A stretch of 39,672 nucleotides of DNA, taken from positions 1-39,672 of the IMG/VR virus record IMGVR_UViG_3300017739_000028; one strand, 5' to 3'. Below are positions 36,848 through 39,672 of the stretch, piece after piece (the stretch's first letter is position 1; each line of letters opens with the position of its first letter). The translations under genes and the position numbers were made by a program. Source of the DNA: a virus. The notes beneath the pieces are model-generated. The model was not told the DNA's origin, ran no database searches, and saw only the letters and a program-made list of their open reading frames with translations.

Positions 36848-39667
36848 TTAACTCCTACTCTTGATGTTGCGGTGTGGGCCTACCGGAACAACACCAATAC
36901 TAATTTGTTCTACGATGAATGGTCGGGATGTGCTTTTGATTCCGACAGAAATCGCACCATCACGGATGCGGCAACGCTTGACCTCATTGCGTCCGGGGTA
37001 CAGAACACCAGACAGCGTTGTCTCGGTTCGGTCAATCGGGGCCGTGTCATTGGTTTCAACCGTTTCAAGGAACGTGCCGCTTGCAGTGACGAAACTGTTG
37101 TAGGTTGCGTTGAACGGTGGCGTTGAATCACCATCACCTGCGGCAAATCCAAACAGATCAAGTGAGTTTGCTGAGTAAGGTTCAAAACCAGTTACACCGT
37201 TATCGTCAGCATTATTCTTAGATTGAATCCGCCACTCGCCTGTAGTGGCTGTCACATTAGATGTGGTAATAGCAGTTGCAGTGTGGTGGTTGATGCTGGA
37301 GCCAATTGGGTATGCCGTAACGTAGAAGGGTGTGCCGGCTGAGTCAGCCGTCAGTTGCACCTTCGATGAACCGCCAGACCCTGTCTTTACAGCCGTCACA
37401 GCCGCAAACAGGCTATCTGACGAGCCGTTCCACGCTGAAACAATGGCATCAACTGTGGTTTCGACCGTTGGAGTAGATGGCAAAGTGACGGTCAGGGTCT
37501 GGGTAGTGCTTGTCCCGCTGGTCATCTTGATGGTGTATTGGTCGCTCTGAGCCAACGTGCCGGACGGGGTCAGTGTCACCACCTGAGCGACAGCACTAAG
37601 GACTTCGTAGGCAATCTGATTCTTGCCACCTTCTGGGCTGCTTTGCTCGTAGATACGACTGTTTGGAGACACACGGGTGTTGGCAACTTGATATGTGCCC
37701 TCCACCTTCTGTGCAAACCCACCGAAGCAGTGCAAGTCTGGGAAGAACGCTTCTGTGATTCCACCGCCGTCAATTGCAAAATCAGAGAAAGATGACTGGT
37801 CATGGGTGCCGCCATCAAAAGTTGGACGGGACACGCTGCTTACGTCGATCTTGTTGATCTGCCTGCTGGCAGCACACTCATTCGCAGTGTCTCCAGAACG
37901 GATGACTACCTGCGGCCTGTCGAGACTGGTCTTTGCGGCATTACCAACATCGGGGTCATTAATGTCAAGGTCAACTTCGACTGCTCGCAACTCAACTCTG
38001 TTCTTGTTGGGCAGAGTGATTGGACCCGTAAAGTAAAAAGACGTAATCTTCCGAAGTGCTGCCGATGCGGCTGGCAAGCCATCAGTGCTGCCGGCAACCC
38101 CTTCAAAAAACTCACCGTCATACGAAATGTTCTTACCTCGTGCAAAGGTGCTGATTTTGCCACCAGTCGAACCAAAAAAGGTGCGTGGAGCATCACGGTC
38201 GCCAAACAGGCGGGTGTTGCAACTAGACATTGCTCCACGGAAGTCGTTGGAGTAGAACGCCTGACCCCACCAAGACTGAGTCATGATGTCGTAGTAGTAG
38301 TTAATAGACGCAATCTCTGGATCGTCATCAGCCAACCAAATCCAAAGACCATTCATGTCATAGTCGTAAGTGACCATGGGTTCTTTGTCTTTGAAGTCAG
38401 TCTGTGCAAAGAAGTTGCCCAAGGCTGCGTCAGACAGGCTGGCACGCTCATCGACGTTGAACTGGTTGGGGGCAATCCCGTACACACCGTTGTGGTTCAG
38501 GATGTAGATTTCTTTACTTGGCCCATACGCAAAAGACCTCTGGCTGGCACAACCGATGGATCGAGACAGTGATCGCACCTGTGCCTGACCAAACAACGGG
38601 TCTTGTGTAAAGAACTGCACACTGCTGGTGCAGCCAAACAACAGCCCACCCTCACCAAACGGAGCAGCAAACAGGATGTTGTCGCCAAGGGTGCCGTAAG
38701 AGTTTGTTGCAGTCGTATCGCTAGAGGTAAACCCAAAGATTGCGTTTTGATCGCCAGACGCATACTTCCAATTCAAGATTGAATCAGTTGTAGATACGCC
38801 ACTGATGATGTAATTGGTAGGCGTGGTAATAAACCCAGTTGCCACCAATCGTGAACCCCACTTGGTCAAGTGACCAAAGTTGTCGGGCGGCAGTCCATCT
38901 TGACCAGCCTGCACACCACCAGTAAGGTTCCGCTCCCGGTAGTCGTACATGATGTAACGACCATTGAGGCTGTCTGAACCTCGCGTGCCACCTGTCTCGG
39001 CCTGCAACTTTAGGTTTACCCACGCCGTCGTAAATGTTGCATTCCTACTACTGGCGTGTTCACTAGGCAACGCTAGACCAGTCCGCTTCTTACCAATTAG
39101 GTAGAAGTCGTTAAAAAACTGCACCCCTTCGACAAGAGTGTCCGGGTCAAACGGTCGGTCATCTAATTGGACTCTGTCGGTAGTCGTATTGTGGTAATGG
39201 TTTTCGTCGCTGTCAGGCGAGCCGTCTTGTTGCAGTACAGTCGCAAGGTCTGCGTACGGCGTAATCATCCCAACTGCCTGCTGGCCGTTACCAATAAAGG
39301 TGTCGCCAGAATCGCAGACATAAACCCTACCGTCGTACACCACTATCATCACGTCCTTGATGACGTTGTTGGTGTCGTAGACCGTGGCTGCACCCATAAA
39401 CTGAATCTTCAGACGGGTGTCTGTAGTTGTCTCGTTGTAACTCGATGTGCCGAACGTCGATGCTCCCCCTTGGTTCTTCAGCACTGCGGGAATGTCAAAG
39501 ACTTTGTATTCAGCCGGCCTCGTACCCAAACGAAGACGATCCTCAAACCGATCAAACGGAACGACGTTCAAGCAGTCCGGGGTGTACTGCGGGTCGGGTT
39601 CCGCCAAGGCTCGCTTCTCTTGGAAGCCCTTGATGGGTGCCGGGATGGGGGTCATGTCCATCTTCAT
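36848..39667 (-). CDS. Large tail (tubular B/nozzle-like) protein
   Basis: 939 aa. The start DCLNVVPFDRFEDRLRLGTR (residues 31-50) is the conserved N-terminal block of podovirus tail-tubular/nozzle proteins (NV.P.D....R.R.G.RP). The end LSGVLYPGRNEVKRCRIRDG fits their typical closing block (y.pGr.qv.r.Ri.dg). Residues about 695-815 form an inserted beta domain (VTLTPSGTLAQSDQYTIKMT, LTADSAGTPFYVTAYP), a repeat seen in many phage tail proteins. The middle is beta-propeller-like in spacing. It forms the tail tube end and probably binds the fibre. The ATG at 39667 lies in the terminal repeat; the same first codons reappear at 118-1. Confidence 0.8.
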   Translation of the reverse strand: MKMDMTPIPAPIKGFQEKRALAEPDPQYTPDCLNVVPFDRFEDRLRLGTRPAEYKVFDIPAVLKNQGGASTFGTSSYNETTTDTRLKIQFMGAATVYDTNNVIKDVMIVVYDGRVYVCDSGDTFIGNGQQAVGMITPYADLATVLQQDGSPDSDENHYHNTTTDRVQLDDRPFDPDTLVEGVQFFNDFYLIGKKRTGLALPSEHASSRNATFTTAWVNLKLQAETGGTRGSDSLNGRYIMYDYRERNLTGGVQAGQDGLPPDNFGHLTKWGSRLVATGFITTPTNYIISGVSTTDSILNWKYASGDQNAIFGFTSSDTTATNSYGTLGDNILFAAPFGEGGLLFGCTSSVQFFTQDPLFGQAQVRSLSRSIGCASQRSFAYGPSKEIYILNHNGVYGIAPNQFNVDERASLSDAALGNFFAQTDFKDKEPMVTYDYDMNGLWIWLADDDPEIASINYYYDIMTQSWWGQAFYSNDFRGAMSSCNTRLFGDRDAPRTFFGSTGGKISTFARGKNISYDGEFFEGVAGSTDGLPAASAALRKITSFYFTGPITLPNKNRVELRAVEVDLDINDPDVGNAAKTSLDRPQVVIRSGDTANECAASRQINKIDVSSVSRPTFDGGTHDQSSFSDFAIDGGGITEAFFPDLHCFGGFAQKVEGTYQVANTRVSPNSRIYEQSSPEGGKNQIAYEVLSAVAQVVTLTPSGTLAQSDQYTIKMTSGTSTTQTLTVTLPSTPTVETTVDAIVSAWNGSSDSLFAAVTAVKTGSGGSSKVQLTADSAGTPFYVTAYPIGSSINHHTATAITTSNVTATTGEWRIQSKNNADDNGVTGFEPYSANSLDLFGFAAGDGDSTPPFNATYNSFVTASGTFLETVETNDTAPIDRTETTLSGVLYPGRNEVKRCRIRDGAISVGIKSTSRPFIVEQISIGVVPVGPHRNIKSRS

Positions 39668-39672
39668 GTTTA
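39550..39672. repeat. Direct terminal repeat, right copy
   Basis: Exact copy of bases 1-123; contains the start of the 939-aa tail gene (ATG at 39667-39665) and the stop of the fibre gene. Joining the two copies makes a continuous late operon across the junction. Confidence 0.95.

Overview
The window is a tailed-phage (Caudoviricetes, podovirus-type) genome that is complete or nearly so. The first 123 bases are repeated exactly at the end (1-123 = 39550-39672), so the contig closes into a circle of 39,549 bp, or it carries a short terminal repeat. The tail gene cut by the left end is intact at the right end. No tRNA, integrase, lysogeny cassette, DNA polymerase, helicase or RNA polymerase gene is visible, so host replication and transcription must be used. 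The host cannot be named. A PEP-CTERM-like tail on one protein would fit a Gram-negative with an exosortase-type system (for example Planctomycetes or Verrucomicrobia), and the tiny basic proteins recall aquatic phages.

Layout. (1) Late block, minus strand, read from about 14.8 kb down through 1 and on from 39.67 kb to 24.3 kb: terminase large subunit, two small proteins, a membrane/coiled-coil protein, a ConA-like lectin protein, a PEP-CTERM-like protein, seven tiny basic proteins (8.5-9.8 kb), a multi-pass lipoprotein, one more tiny basic protein, a DUF5681-type protein, portal, scaffold, major capsid, decoration-like protein, tail adaptor with a carbohydrate-binding tail, Mtd-type fibre, a 939-aa tail protein, three internal virion proteins and a 3,244-aa polyvalent protein. 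(2) Early block, plus strand, 15.1-21.5 kb: mostly unknown small genes plus a DUF932 protein, a secreted lysozyme-like enzyme, a possible PD-(D/E)xK protein and a zinc-metallopeptidase-like protein. (3) Recombination module, 21.6-24.3 kb: rusA on the minus strand, then, on the plus strand, a replication-type protein, a RecE-like exonuclease, an Erf-like annealing protein and a small protein ending in an SSB-type acidic tip.

Most notable are the spacers between the early genes. Nearly every one repeats the same module: a GC-rich hairpin (four capped by UNCG tetraloops, two of these in identical 26-bp repeats), followed by a conserved extended ribosome-binding leader close to AACTCACAGGAGATTCAACC immediately before the ATG. 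This resembles in concept the start-associated sequences of some mycobacteriophages but has a different sequence. Two spacers also hold near-identical promoter candidates (TTGCAN, 16-17 bp, TACATT with TG in front). Other oddities are a lone ribbon-helix-helix-like gene antisense within the late block, recurring LRxS linkers at domain borders in the giant polyvalent protein, and two coding-looking mini-ORFs in an otherwise empty gap upstream of the lectin region.

Working model: virion proteins, including the polyvalent protein, are injected with the DNA. The early plus-strand block is transcribed first by host polymerase. Recombination enzymes (RecE/Erf/SSB-like/RusA) process replicating DNA, and the minus-strand block then builds the particle. 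Family assignments rest on motifs read by eye and recalled family signatures; no database search was run.
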